Shown here: positions 9,340 to 16,832 of the stretch, piece after piece | Numbering within the stretch: the first letter of the stretch is position 1 | Layout of the letters: each line of letters begins with the position of its first letter | Notes under the pieces: generated by a model | What the model was told of the DNA's origin: nothing | Database searches by the model: none | The model's input: the letters and a program-made list of their open reading frames with translations, nothing else | Position numbers and translations under genes: made by a program | Origin: Chitinophagaceae bacterium UBA1930 | Lineage (GTDB): Bacteria > Bacteroidota > Bacteroidia > Chitinophagales > Chitinophagaceae | NCBI GenBank assembly: GCA_002337145.1 | Contig: DDFK01000001.1 | Span: 496,001-560,000 of the forward strand | Direction of reading: 5' to 3' | DNA: 64,000 nt

Positions 9340-9348
9340 TTATCCACA
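9340..9348 (+). promoter_or_regulatory. Isolated DnaA-box match
   Basis: TTATCCACA is a perfect match to the classic DnaA box, here single and in the gap between the LRR gene and tgt. One 9-base match in a 64-kb window is expected about by chance, so this is a weak call. Confidence 0.2.
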
Positions 9349-9447
9349 ACTGCGTTTGCATGGAAATAAAAGAGCATATTAAACAAAGCGATTTTTTTAT
9401 TTAGAATTGATCACTCCATTGCTATACCCTACCCCTATCGGTCTGTA

Positions 9448-10587
9448 TTACAACCTCCGCTTTATTATTGGCAATATATCTGCCTTCCAGCTATTGAAAG
9501 TATTGTTAAGTATATGTTTGCGGGCCTCGCCCACAAGCCATAAATAGAAGGTAAGGTTCTGCAGGCTGGCCAGTTGCAGCCCCAAAATTTCATCGGCCAC
9601 AAACAGGTGACGCATATAAGCTTTGCTATAGTAATTGCTCATCTCGGAAGGCAGGCCCGCATCCATCGGAGAAAAATCCGTAGCCCATTTCTTGTTCTTG
9701 ATGTTGATGACACCTTGCGTTGTAAACAGCATCCCGTTCCTGCCGTTACGTGTTGGCATTACGCAGTCAAACATATCAACCCCCACAGCTATCCCTTCCA
9801 GAATGTCCCAAGGTGTACCAACCCCCATTAAGTAACGGGGCTTGTCTGCAGGCAGGTTCTCGCAACACAATGCAGTAAATTCATACATCATTTCTATGGG
9901 CTCGCCCACACTTAAACCGCCAATGGCATTGCCAGCGGCCCCAACCGAACTAATGAATTGGCAGGATGCAGTACGGAGGTCCTTATACGTACTTCCCTGA
10001 ACAATAGGAAAAAGGTTCTGGGTATAACCATATTTATCGGGCGTTTCCGCCAACCGTTTCACGCAACGTTCCAACCAGCGGTGCGTAAGCTCCATGCTTT
10101 TTTTGGCGTAGATATAATCGCTTGGGTAAGGTGGGCATTCATCAAAAGCCATGATGATATCCGCACCGATGCTCCTTTCAATATCCATTACTTTCTCTGG
10201 CGAAAACAGGTGCCTGCTACCATCAATATGGCTCTGAAAGGTTACGCCTTCCTCTTTTATTTTCCGGTTGGCTGCCAGCGAAAAAACCTGGTAGCCGCCG
10301 CTGTCTGTCAATATGGGCTTATGCCAGCCATTAAACTGGTGCAGCCCACCTGCAGCTTCCAGCACTTCCATGCCGGGGCGTAAGTACAGGTGGTAAGTAT
10401 TGCCCAGAATAATCTGTGCCTGCACATCCATATTCAATTGCTGCTGGGTTACGGCCTTAACGGTACCAACCGTACCAACAGGCATAAAAATGGGTGTACG
10501 TATCTCGCCATGGTCGGTGGTAATGGTGCCGGCCCTGGCTTTGGTAATGCTATCCGATTGCTGTAATTGAAACTGTAGTTGCGGCAT
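9448..10587 (-). CDS. tgt: tRNA-guanine transglycosylase lacking the zinc site
   Basis: Queuine/preQ1 tRNA-ribosyltransferase, which swaps guanine-34 of GUN anticodons for a queuosine precursor. It has 379 residues from ATG 10587, a normal length. Core signatures are intact: PIFMPVGTVGTVKAVT, LTDSGGYQVFSL, AFDECPPY, MGVGTPWDILEG and the nucleophile region DMFDCVMPTRNGRNG. The C-terminal zinc site is absent. The family pattern CxCxxC plus His (ExCDCYTC and IHN in E. coli) aligns without gaps to GLPSEMS and LQN here, so all four ligands are replaced (L, S, S, Q). The rest of the region (YYSKAYMRHLF) is well conserved, so the gene looks functional. It diverges from the glycosyltransferase gene. 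Confidence 0.93.
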   Translation of the reverse strand: MPQLQFQLQQSDSITKARAGTITTDHGEIRTPIFMPVGTVGTVKAVTQQQLNMDVQAQIILGNTYHLYLRPGMEVLEAAGGLHQFNGWHKPILTDSGGYQVFSLAANRKIKEEGVTFQSHIDGSRHLFSPEKVMDIERSIGADIIMAFDECPPYPSDYIYAKKSMELTHRWLERCVKRLAETPDKYGYTQNLFPIVQGSTYKDLRTASCQFISSVGAAGNAIGGLSVGEPIEMMYEFTALCCENLPADKPRYLMGVGTPWDILEGIAVGVDMFDCVMPTRNGRNGMLFTTQGVINIKNKKWATDFSPMDAGLPSEMSNYYSKAYMRHLFVADEILGLQLASLQNLTFYLWLVGEARKHILNNTFNSWKADILPIIKRRL

Positions 10588-10594
10588 AAGCCTG

Positions 10595-10602
10595 CAAAAA
10601 TA
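10595..10602 (-). promoter_or_regulatory. Putative -7 box of tgt (TATTTTTG)
   Basis: On the minus strand this reads TATTTTTG, a full match to TAnnTTTG. It ends 8 bases before the A of the tgt ATG, which predicts a leader of only a few bases. Confidence 0.45.
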
Positions 10603-10722
10603 AGTGCTGCAATGCACTGTTCAAAATTGATGGGCAAATAGCCCTATCTCCTATTGCCATTGCCACAAATGGCATCTTTTCCACATCTTAACAAGCTTTC
10701 TGCTATAACTATACGCAACTGT

Positions 10723-10730
10723 TACTTTTG
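10723..10730 (+). promoter_or_regulatory. Putative -7 box of the glycosyltransferase gene (TACTTTTG)
   Basis: TACTTTTG fits TAnnTTTG exactly and ends 5 bases before the A of ATG 10735, so the mRNA is predicted to be leaderless. A TTTC about 23 bases upstream could be the -33 element. Confidence 0.5.
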
Positions 10731-10734
10731 CAGC

Positions 10735-11865
10735 ATGATGATTTCGATTCCGCCAATAGTTTGGCAAGTTATTTTTTACGCTTTCTGCTTTATAATTACC
10801 CTCCAGGTTTTTTATTACCTGTTCTTTTTCAGAAGACTGGCTTTCTATAAACAACCATTGAAAAGCACTTCAATGGAGTACCCCGTTTCTGTTATTGTTT
10901 GTGCAAGGGACGAAGCACATAACCTGGCCAATCATTTGCCCGGCATACTGGTACAGGATTATAAAACCACCCATGAAGTGGTGGTGGTAAACGACAATTC
11001 AACCGATGACAGTAAATATTTGCTGGATGAATTCAAAAAGAGTTTTAAGAACCTGAACCATATTGAACTGACACAGGAAGCGAAGATGATCAGCGGGAAG
11101 AAATTCCCATTGAGTATTGGCATCAAGAGTGCCAAACATGAAATTGTGTTGCTGACCGATGCAGACTGTGTACCCGCCAGCGAAAACTGGATGCATAAAA
11201 TGCAGGACGCTTATAGCAACAATATAGAAGTGGTATTGGGTTATGGTGCCTATAACAAACGCAAGGGCATCTTAAACAAACTGATCCGTTTTGAAACGTT
11301 CCATACCGCATTGCAATATTTTTCCTATGCCTTGGCAGGCATACCCTATATGGGTGTTGGCAGGAACCTGAGTTACAAACGGGATGTGTTTTTACGCAAC
11401 AAAGGCTTTTCATCCATCAACCAGATACCAAGTGGCGATGATGACCTGTTCATTAACCAGGTGGCCAATAAAAACAATATTGCCATTGTTATTGACCAAG
11501 AAGCCCATACGCTAAGTGAGCCCAAGCGTACCTGGACGGAGTGGATGAACCAGAAATACCGCCATTACACAACAGCCAAGTATTATAAACCCATCCATAA
11601 ATTTTTGTTGGGGCTGTATTCCTTTAGCCTGTTTAGCGTTTACCCATTGTTCATTATAAGCATGATTTTTTATTGCTGGTGGTTGGCATTGGCCGTGTTT
11701 GGGTTGAGGCTTTTGGTACAGGCCATAGTGTTGTACAAAGCCATGATAAAGTTGAACGAAAAGGATTTATGGCCCTGGTTCCTGGCATTTGATATATGGA
11801 TGCCTTTCTATTTCCTTTTCACCTTGCCTGCAATCTGGAAAAAACCGCAACGCAACTGGAGCTAA
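10735..11865 (+). CDS. Membrane glycosyltransferase, family 2
   Basis: A processive-type GT2 enzyme of 376 residues. One N-terminal membrane segment (residues 5-30) precedes the GT-A domain. The GT-A domain shows VSVIVCARDEAHNL, VVVVNDNSTDD, the metal-binding LLTDADCVPAS, SGDDDLF as the catalytic-base region, and QKYRHYTTAKYY in the QxxRW position. Two or three membrane segments follow after about residue 285. It should transfer a sugar to a lipid or growing polysaccharide at the inner membrane; donor and acceptor are unknown. The start choice (10735 or 10738) follows the promoter position. rsmG lies 60 bases downstream but has its own promoter box. Confidence 0.85.
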   Translation: MMISIPPIVWQVIFYAFCFIITLQVFYYLFFFRRLAFYKQPLKSTSMEYPVSVIVCARDEAHNLANHLPGILVQDYKTTHEVVVVNDNSTDDSKYLLDEFKKSFKNLNHIELTQEAKMISGKKFPLSIGIKSAKHEIVLLTDADCVPASENWMHKMQDAYSNNIEVVLGYGAYNKRKGILNKLIRFETFHTALQYFSYALAGIPYMGVGRNLSYKRDVFLRNKGFSSINQIPSGDDDLFINQVANKNNIAIVIDQEAHTLSEPKRTWTEWMNQKYRHYTTAKYYKPIHKFLLGLYSFSLFSVYPLFIISMIFYCWWLALAVFGLRLLVQAIVLYKAMIKLNEKDLWPWFLAFDIWMPFYFLFTLPAIWKKPQRNWS

Positions 11866-11913
11866 ACTGAATGGCAGCATTGCTTGCAACATACATTTCA
11901 ACCATTTAACTTT

Positions 11914-11921
11914 TACATTTG
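11914..11921 (+). promoter_or_regulatory. Putative -7 box of rsmG (TACATTTG)
   Basis: TACATTTG fits TAnnTTTG fully and ends 5 bases before the A of ATG 11926, the same spacing as at guaA, the glycosyltransferase and the O-methyltransferase genes. A leaderless transcript is predicted. Confidence 0.5.
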
Positions 11922-11925
11922 CACT

Positions 11926-12558
11926 ATGCAAGGCCTAGATACATTACTGAAATATTTTTCTGACTTTACCCCTACACAGTTGCAGCAACTGACTGCACTG
12001 GAAGGATTGTACAAGGAATGGAACGAAAAAATAAATGTGGTATCCCGCAAGGATATTGACCAGATATATCTGCACCATGTGCTGCACTCCCTAAGCATTG
12101 CGGCTATAGTGGAATTTAAGCCCGGTGCAGACATAATTGACATTGGTTGCGGTGGTGGCTTCCCCGGTGTGCCTTTGGCCATCTTTTTCCCGGAAACAAG
12201 ATTTCACATGGTTGATAGCATCGGCAAAAAACTGAAGGTAGTGGAAGCCGTTGCAGCAGGTGCGGGCATTGCCAATATTACCACGCAACATACAAGGGCC
12301 GAAGAAATCAAGAACAGGAAATTCGATTTTGCCGTAAGCCGTGCCGTGGCCCCATTAAAAGAACTGTGGACCTGGACAAAGCCTTTGCTTAAAAAAGAAA
12401 ACAAAAATGAGATGAACAATGGCCTGATTTGCCTAAAGGGTGGCGACCTTCATCAGGAGATTTTTGAAAGTGGTACCAGACCCAAGATGATGAGCATATA
12501 TGATATTTTTAGCGAGGACTATTTTAAGGAGAAGTTCATCATTTATGCAAGCAAGTAG
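11926..12558 (+). CDS. rsmG: 16S rRNA m7G527 methyltransferase
   Basis: RsmG (GidB), which methylates N7 of G527 in 16S rRNA with S-adenosylmethionine. The 210-residue length is typical. The SAM-binding motif is DIGCGGGFPGVPLAIFFP near residue 70, followed by MVDSIGKKLKVVE and FAVSRAVAPL. The family N-terminus is also recognisable (LYKEWNEKINVVSRKDI). The frame runs back to 11884, but ATG 11926 gives the standard N-terminus and lies next to a promoter box. In many bacteria the gene sits near oriC or gidA; here it does not. Confidence 0.95.
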   Translation: MQGLDTLLKYFSDFTPTQLQQLTALEGLYKEWNEKINVVSRKDIDQIYLHHVLHSLSIAAIVEFKPGADIIDIGCGGGFPGVPLAIFFPETRFHMVDSIGKKLKVVEAVAAGAGIANITTQHTRAEEIKNRKFDFAVSRAVAPLKELWTWTKPLLKKENKNEMNNGLICLKGGDLHQEIFESGTRPKMMSIYDIFSEDYFKEKFIIYASK

Positions 12559-12702
12559 TACTGTTGCCCCATAACAGTTAACCAGTTTTAGCACTTCAAT
12601 TTTACCGCATTCGTACTTATCTAAAAGGTTGGCAGCAGCACCTAGTAAACGGGTATTCCCAGTAAATAACATATTCCTTACACCATAACATCAACGGGAA
12701 AA

Positions 12703-12721
12703 TCCCCCTCCCCCAAAGGGG
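12703..12721. repeat. REP-like C/G-rich palindrome, copy A
   Basis: A C-tract/G-tract element (CCCCCTCCCCCAAAGGGG). Its reverse complement closely matches the element inside the murC N-terminus at 63449-63473. It lies in the 302-base gap 12559-12860, which otherwise holds only the hairpin at 12805. Confidence 0.5.
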
Positions 12722-12804
12722 TATTACACGTTGCATGGCCTATTGCAGCATTATATGTTTGTGGCGTGTTAATTTCTCATTTGGGGCAATTTTCGTAAAA
12801 CAGT

Positions 12805-12836
12805 AAAGTCCCAGCTATTCCTAGCCGGGACTTTTT
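12805..12836. terminator. Hairpin terminator between rsmG and the LuxR-type gene
   Basis: Stem AAAGTCCC/GGGACTTT (12805-12812 with 12827-12834), extended inward by GCTA/TAGC, then T-rich on the plus side. The minus-strand exit is also T-rich. It can end rsmG transcription from the left and the M1 peptidase transcript from the right. It lies only 24 bases before the LuxR-type ORF. Confidence 0.75.
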
Positions 12837-12860
12837 AAATCCAACTAATTATTGTAAAAA

Positions 12861-13082
12861 ATGCATACAGACACCATTCACCAACAGCCTTTGTCTGAAA
12901 GGGAAAAGCAGATATTAAGCGAAGTCATCAAAGGACAACTCAACAAAGAAGTTGCTGCCACTTTTTCCATCAGTATTGAAACCGTAAAAAAGCATGTACG
13001 CAATATTTACACCAAGCTCAATGTACGCAACCGTGCAGAGGCAATAAGGGTTACCATTACACAGGACAGGTGTATGCACTAA
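12861..13082 (+). CDS. Stand-alone LuxR/GerE-type HTH protein
   Basis: A 73-residue protein that is almost entirely one LuxR-family DNA-binding domain: LSEREKQILSEVIKGQLNKEVA, ISIETVKKHVRNIYTKLNVRNRAEAI. It has no receiver or ligand domain, so it resembles the output half of a NarL-type response regulator. Mini-LuxR proteins can act as constitutive regulators, or this could be a remnant of a longer gene. No upstream receiver fragment is visible in 12559-12860. A terminator-like hairpin ends 24 bases before the ATG, so the promoter is either inside that gap or the hairpin is an attenuator. The stop codon overlaps that of the convergent M1 peptidase by 4 bases (CTAA). Confidence 0.7.
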   Translation: MHTDTIHQQPLSEREKQILSEVIKGQLNKEVAATFSISIETVKKHVRNIYTKLNVRNRAEAIRVTITQDRCMH

Positions 13083-15028
13083 TTCGGTATCACTACTTTG
13101 TTATTGTTCCTGTTCACGTCTGCCATGCGGTAGCTTGGGTCAATTTCAATGGACTTGATTTCCCCAATTTTCCTGCTTGTTTCAAAAGTGTATTCAGTAT
13201 GCGTCCATCTCCACTCTGTATGTACGGTTCTTGGTGTTCCGTCTTCTGCTTCCTTGGCACCATACATTAGGTTCAATGGAATATAGTGCAGCTCTTTGGT
13301 GCCGTCCTTAAAAGTCAGCAGCACATCAATTGGCATGGGCATTTTGCCAATACGTTTCAAAGTAAGCAATGTCTTGCCGGTTATGGTATCAATATTCACA
13401 TTGCCCAACGCATAGTCAATTGTTTTGGTGCCATATACCCAATACTCCTTGTACCATTGCAATTCAATGCCGCTCAATTTTTCGGCCAGGCGTATAAAAT
13501 CGTTTGCATTGGGATGTTTAAAACGCCATTGGTTATAGTACTCCAATAAAATTTCATCCCTTTTCTTTTCCCCTACTATATAGCCCAATTGTCCCAAAAA
13601 TACCGAGCCTTTAAAATACGATGCCAGTGAGTAGGCATAGTTTGTATTGAAATGGTCGGCATGAGTGGTCATGGGTTCTTCAAAAATACTCCGGGCAAGG
13701 TTAAAGTATTTGGTATAGGCTTCCGCATGTATCAATGGGTATTGTGTCTTGCTTTTTTCAACAGCCTTTGCCGTTGCCAGTTTTGTAGAGTCGTGTGCAA
13801 AAGGCGATTGCTGTGCCCAATGCGTATCATAATAATTGGCCACCTGGTATTCGGCAAATGTGGTGAACCCTTCATCCATCCAGGCAAAGAGGCTTTCATT
13901 GCTGCCCATTAGCTGCTGGTACCAGTTGTGCATCCATTCGTGAAACACCCCACCAAAGCCGGGCGTTTTCAGCAATGTGGCCATGGCATATTCCATTCCG
14001 CCATCGCCGCCCTGTATAAATGAGTATTGCGGGTAAGGGTGCCTGCCAAACTTGCTTTCAATAAATGGCAATACTTTGTCTGCTGCCCATAGCACATTGT
14101 TCCAGGCACTGTCGTTACCTGGGTTTGTACGTTTATAAAAAACATGCAATGTCAGGTCCTTTCGCACTTCCTTCGAAATGTGCATGTATGCAGTATCTGC
14201 AGCCCAAACAAAATCATGCACATTGTTTGCAATAAAGTTCCAGGTAATATTCTTGTCTGTTGTCTTTGCAACTTTTACCCCTTTTTCTGCGTATCCCATA
14301 CCTATGCTATTGGGGTTCTGCAGCAGGCCTGTTGCGGCAACCATATATCTTTTATCCATGGTTATCTTCACATCAAAATCTCCCCAAACACCATAGAACT
14401 CCCTGTTTATATAAGGGTTGGCATTCCATCCCTGGTAATCGTATTCCACCATTTTAGGATACCATTGTGCCATGCTATAACATACACCGCTGCTGTCGCC
14501 CCTGCCGGCACGCCTTATCAATATGGGTACCTGTGCTTCAAACACCACATCAATAACAGTCTTGCTTTTGGGTAGCAAAGGTTTTGCGAGCAGTACTTCC
14601 AAAATGGTTTCATGCTCAACCAACTTTTGTTCAACACCGTTTATCTTAATGCTCTTCACATGCTGATAGCCAATTTCATCGGGCTTCAATGTATTGATGG
14701 CTGCTTTTGTTCTTGCATCGTTGTCGTGCACATCTTTGCCATCCTTATCGGTACCAATAATTGTTTTCACCAGTTCGTTCCTTCTTACGGCCATGCTGCT
14801 ATTTGGTTGAAATGCATTCCAGTACAAGTGCATGAAGAACCTGTTCAATGTATCGGGCGAGTTATTGGTGTATTCCAGTTTCTCCGTTCCCGTAAACTGG
14901 TTCTTGGCAACATCCATAGCCACATTGATATTGTATTTTATTTTTTGCTGCCAACGGTCGGGCTGGGCAAAAGTGGAAAGCGATAACAATACAGCAGTAA
15001 CAGTAAATAGCGTAGCTTTTTTGGCCAT
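13079..15028 (-). CDS. M1 family metallopeptidase (secreted)
   Basis: A zinc aminopeptidase-like protein of 649 residues. Signal peptide residues 1-18 (ending STFAQ) are followed by an M1-type beta-sandwich and the catalytic domain. The zinc site is HEWMH (H363, E364, H367) with the third ligand E386 in WMDEGFTTFAEY, the standard M1 spacing. The usual exopeptidase GAMEN loop is represented by GGDGGMEYAMATLL, so GGMEY replaces GAMEN, as is common in Bacteroidota M1 proteins. It should trim peptides in the periplasm or at the surface. The frame runs back to 15136 through a dispersed repeat; ATG 15028 is chosen because it begins the signal peptide. Confidence 0.9.
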   Translation of the reverse strand: MAKKATLFTVTAVLLSLSTFAQPDRWQQKIKYNINVAMDVAKNQFTGTEKLEYTNNSPDTLNRFFMHLYWNAFQPNSSMAVRRNELVKTIIGTDKDGKDVHDNDARTKAAINTLKPDEIGYQHVKSIKINGVEQKLVEHETILEVLLAKPLLPKSKTVIDVVFEAQVPILIRRAGRGDSSGVCYSMAQWYPKMVEYDYQGWNANPYINREFYGVWGDFDVKITMDKRYMVAATGLLQNPNSIGMGYAEKGVKVAKTTDKNITWNFIANNVHDFVWAADTAYMHISKEVRKDLTLHVFYKRTNPGNDSAWNNVLWAADKVLPFIESKFGRHPYPQYSFIQGGDGGMEYAMATLLKTPGFGGVFHEWMHNWYQQLMGSNESLFAWMDEGFTTFAEYQVANYYDTHWAQQSPFAHDSTKLATAKAVEKSKTQYPLIHAEAYTKYFNLARSIFEEPMTTHADHFNTNYAYSLASYFKGSVFLGQLGYIVGEKKRDEILLEYYNQWRFKHPNANDFIRLAEKLSGIELQWYKEYWVYGTKTIDYALGNVNIDTITGKTLLTLKRIGKMPMPIDVLLTFKDGTKELHYIPLNLMYGAKEAEDGTPRTVHTEWRWTHTEYTFETSRKIGEIKSIEIDPSYRMADVNRNNNKVVIPN

Positions 15029-15089
15029 CTTAGCAAAATTTAGATTTTCATTTTTGGGGCCGGCTGCTGTAATGGGCATGGGCGTTCTC

Positions 15090-15107
15090 GGCGTCGCACC
15101 CATCAAC
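15090..15107 (-). repeat. Dispersed repeat core, copy 2
   Basis: Reads GTTGATGGGTGCGACGCC on the minus strand, identical to copies at 19142, 37974 and 57368. It lies 62 bases upstream of the M1 peptidase start and is co-directional with it. Confidence 0.8.
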
Positions 15108-15236
15108 GTTCGGCAAAAGACCCAACAGTTAAACAATGGCTGTAAGGCTAACGCCTATACAGCAACAGCAAATTTCATCAAATATAGTAGATGCAAGAAG
15201 TTAAAACCAAACAAGCAGTTGCTATTTCATCAATGG

Positions 15237-15264
15237 CAAAACAAAAGCGGGCAAGTGCCCGCTT
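15237..15264 (-). terminator. Terminator of the PepSY-like gene
   Basis: A 9-base-pair stem (15245-15253 with 15256-15264, AAGCGGGCA and its complement) is followed on the minus strand by a T-rich tract. It lies 30 bases after the stop of the minus-strand gene at 15294. Confidence 0.8.
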
Positions 15265-15293
15265 GTTGATGGTATAAGTTTATGCCTTTAGCA

Positions 15294-15731
15294 TTATAAG
15301 GCTATGGGATCCCTTAATAGTTTGCCGTTGGCATCGTAAAAAAGGTATTTTTTCTGTACATCGTTTTTCTTTACCAGTATGCGGTAATTAATGGCCTTGC
15401 TTTTTTCGTCAATTATTTTTACGCCCCTCAGCTCCCAGTCCTCATACTTGCTTTTTTTAAAGCCATCTTTTACTGCTGCCGGCAATGCATCAAACTCAAT
15501 TTTCTTTTCGGTTACCAGCCATTCGCCTTTGCTGTTAAACTTGGCCGATGTTTCTGCATTTTCGTATGTAAAGCTTGCTTCAAAATTGGTCAGGTTGTCT
15601 TTCCATTCCACTTTTTCGGCTTTGGGGTATTTTGCATCAAAAGCTGTAGTTACTTCGGCAGGTATCTTTCTTATTTGTGCCGTGGCAGCAAATACAATGA
15701 ATGTACACAGGGCAACAAGGTATTTTTTCAT
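15294..15731 (-). CDS. PepSY-like (BLIP-like) periplasmic protein
   Basis: A 145-residue exported protein. A signal peptide (MKKYLVALCTFIVFAATAQ) precedes what looks like a PepSY-like repeat pair: IPAEVTTAFDAKYPKAEKVEWK, then LPAAVKDGFKKSKYEDWEL. Each half has the pattern helix, then a W-containing strand, then an F/Y-rich strand. This family is common in Bacteroidota; it resembles beta-lactamase-inhibitor-like folds and is thought to bind or inhibit periplasmic proteins, but the role is not established. It is upstream of a terminator and separated from rsmI by 40 bases on the same strand. Confidence 0.75.
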   Translation of the reverse strand: MKKYLVALCTFIVFAATAQIRKIPAEVTTAFDAKYPKAEKVEWKDNLTNFEASFTYENAETSAKFNSKGEWLVTEKKIEFDALPAAVKDGFKKSKYEDWELRGVKIIDEKSKAINYRILVKKNDVQKKYLFYDANGKLLRDPIAL

Positions 15732-15771
15732 ACAATTATTTTCAGGAAGCGTTTACAAGTATTGTACCATC

Positions 15772-16437
15772 TTATTCCTTGCCGGCAATAACAATTACAA
15801 TTTCGCCCTTTACTGTTTTTGCTTTAAAATGTGCAGCCACTTCCTGTAAGGTGCCACGTTTGTTTTCTTCGAACATTTTGGTAAGCTCACGGGTTACACA
15901 GCACATCCTGTCTGCACCAAAATAAACGGCAAACTCTTCCAGTGATTTTACCAAACGCATGGGGCTTTCATAAATTACAAAAGTCCTTTCTTCCAAAGCC
16001 AGCTGTTTCAATTTTGTTTGCCTCCCTTTTTTTAAAGGCAGGAAGCCTTCAAAAACAAAGCTGTTGGTAGGCAGTCCGCTATTAACCAATGCAGGTACAA
16101 AAGCCGTGGCACCAGGCAGGCATTCCACTTTAATATCATGCTTTATACATTCACGAACCAGTAAAAAGGCAGGGTCGCTAATACCGGGAGTTCCTGCATC
16201 GGTAATCAATGCAAAGGTTTTGCCCGATTGCATCTGCTCGGCAAGATGCTGTACAATTTTATGTTCGTTGTGCTGGTGGTAGGGCGAAAGTGGTTTCTGT
16301 ATATGGTAATGGTTCAGCAGCTTTGCGGATGTCCTGGTATCCTCGCAAAGTATCACATCCACGGCCTGCAATATTTCTACTGCACGAAAAGTCATGTCCT
16401 TTAAATTGCCAAGTGGTGTGGGAACAAGGTAGAGCAT
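15772..16437 (-). CDS. rsmI: 16S rRNA 2'-O-ribose C1402 methyltransferase
   Basis: RsmI, a class III SAM-dependent methyltransferase acting on C1402 in the ribosomal decoding centre. The 221 residues are slightly short for the family. Signatures are LYLVPTPLGNLKDMTFRA at the N-terminus, VILCEDTRTSAKLLNHY, ALITDAGTPGISDPAF, GATAFVPALVNSGLPTNSFVFEGFLP and ESPMRLVKSLEE. The C-terminus ends after the second domain (GEIVIVIAGKE), without the extra tail seen in E. coli. The start MLYLV is unambiguous. Part of a minus-strand run with purS and pssA upstream. Confidence 0.95.
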   Translation of the reverse strand: MLYLVPTPLGNLKDMTFRAVEILQAVDVILCEDTRTSAKLLNHYHIQKPLSPYHQHNEHKIVQHLAEQMQSGKTFALITDAGTPGISDPAFLLVRECIKHDIKVECLPGATAFVPALVNSGLPTNSFVFEGFLPLKKGRQTKLKQLALEERTFVIYESPMRLVKSLEEFAVYFGADRMCCVTRELTKMFEENKRGTLQEVAAHFKAKTVKGEIVIVIAGKE

Positions 16438-16446
16438 GGAGAAGGA

Positions 16447-16565
16447 ATTCGTTGATTGGTTTATTGGTTTACTAGTTCATTGGTTTACTGGTTTATTAGT
16501 ATTTGGGCAAACAGTAATCTTTTAGCCAACCAGCCAGTTAACGAATCAACCAATCAACTAATTAA
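16447..16565. repeat. Low-complexity inverted repeat between purS and rsmI
   Basis: The left half consists of short units built on GGTTTA and TTGATTGG; the right half holds the complementary CCAATCAAC, GAATCAACC and AATTAACC. Together they form an imperfect inverted repeat filling most of the gap between the rsmI start and the purS stop. It could fold as a long weak hairpin; no known element is recognised. Confidence 0.5.
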
Positions 16566-16577
16566 CCACTAACTATC

Positions 16578-16826
16578 TTAGTTGATCATTTCAATTTCGT
16601 AGAACTCCATTACGGCATTGGCCAATAGTTTCTTGCTTGCTTCATCTGCAACGGCTTTTGCTTCGTCTTCAGAGGATGCTTCAATTTGCAGGGTAATGTG
16701 TTTGCCCACACGCACATCGGTTACATTGGTAAGGCCCAAATTGCTTAAACCACTTTGTACGGCTTTACCTTGTGGGTCCAACAAATCTTTTAAAGGCATT
16801 ACTTTAATCTGTACATTATATATCAT
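16578..16826 (-). CDS. purS: Phosphoribosylformylglycinamidine synthase subunit PurS
   Basis: PurS, the small bridging subunit of the three-part FGAM synthase (PurLQS) in purine synthesis, which helps channel ammonia from PurQ to PurL. It has 82 residues, typical for the family. Recognisable features are the opening strand YNVQIKVMPLKDLLDPQGKA, LSNLGLTNVTDVRVGKHITL and a C-terminal helix ending in MEFYEIEMI. No purL or purQ is in the window. It is 6 bases downstream of pssA and probably cotranscribed. Confidence 0.88.
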   Translation of the reverse strand: MIYNVQIKVMPLKDLLDPQGKAVQSGLSNLGLTNVTDVRVGKHITLQIEASSEDEAKAVADEASKKLLANAVMEFYEIEMIN

Positions 16827-16832
16827 GATTCG

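Noticed and set aside
12433..12672. 79-codon minus-strand ORF after rsmG
   Set aside because: Mostly inside the rsmG coding region in antisense, no recognisable motif, no promoter.
13652..15269. Several plus-strand ORFs of 86-145 codons opposite the M1 peptidase
   Set aside because: They are shadows of the peptidase gene, without coherent motifs.
16447..16565. CRISPR-like array of short repeats
   Set aside because: Units are variable in length and sequence, there are no unique spacers of constant size, and no cas genes are present.
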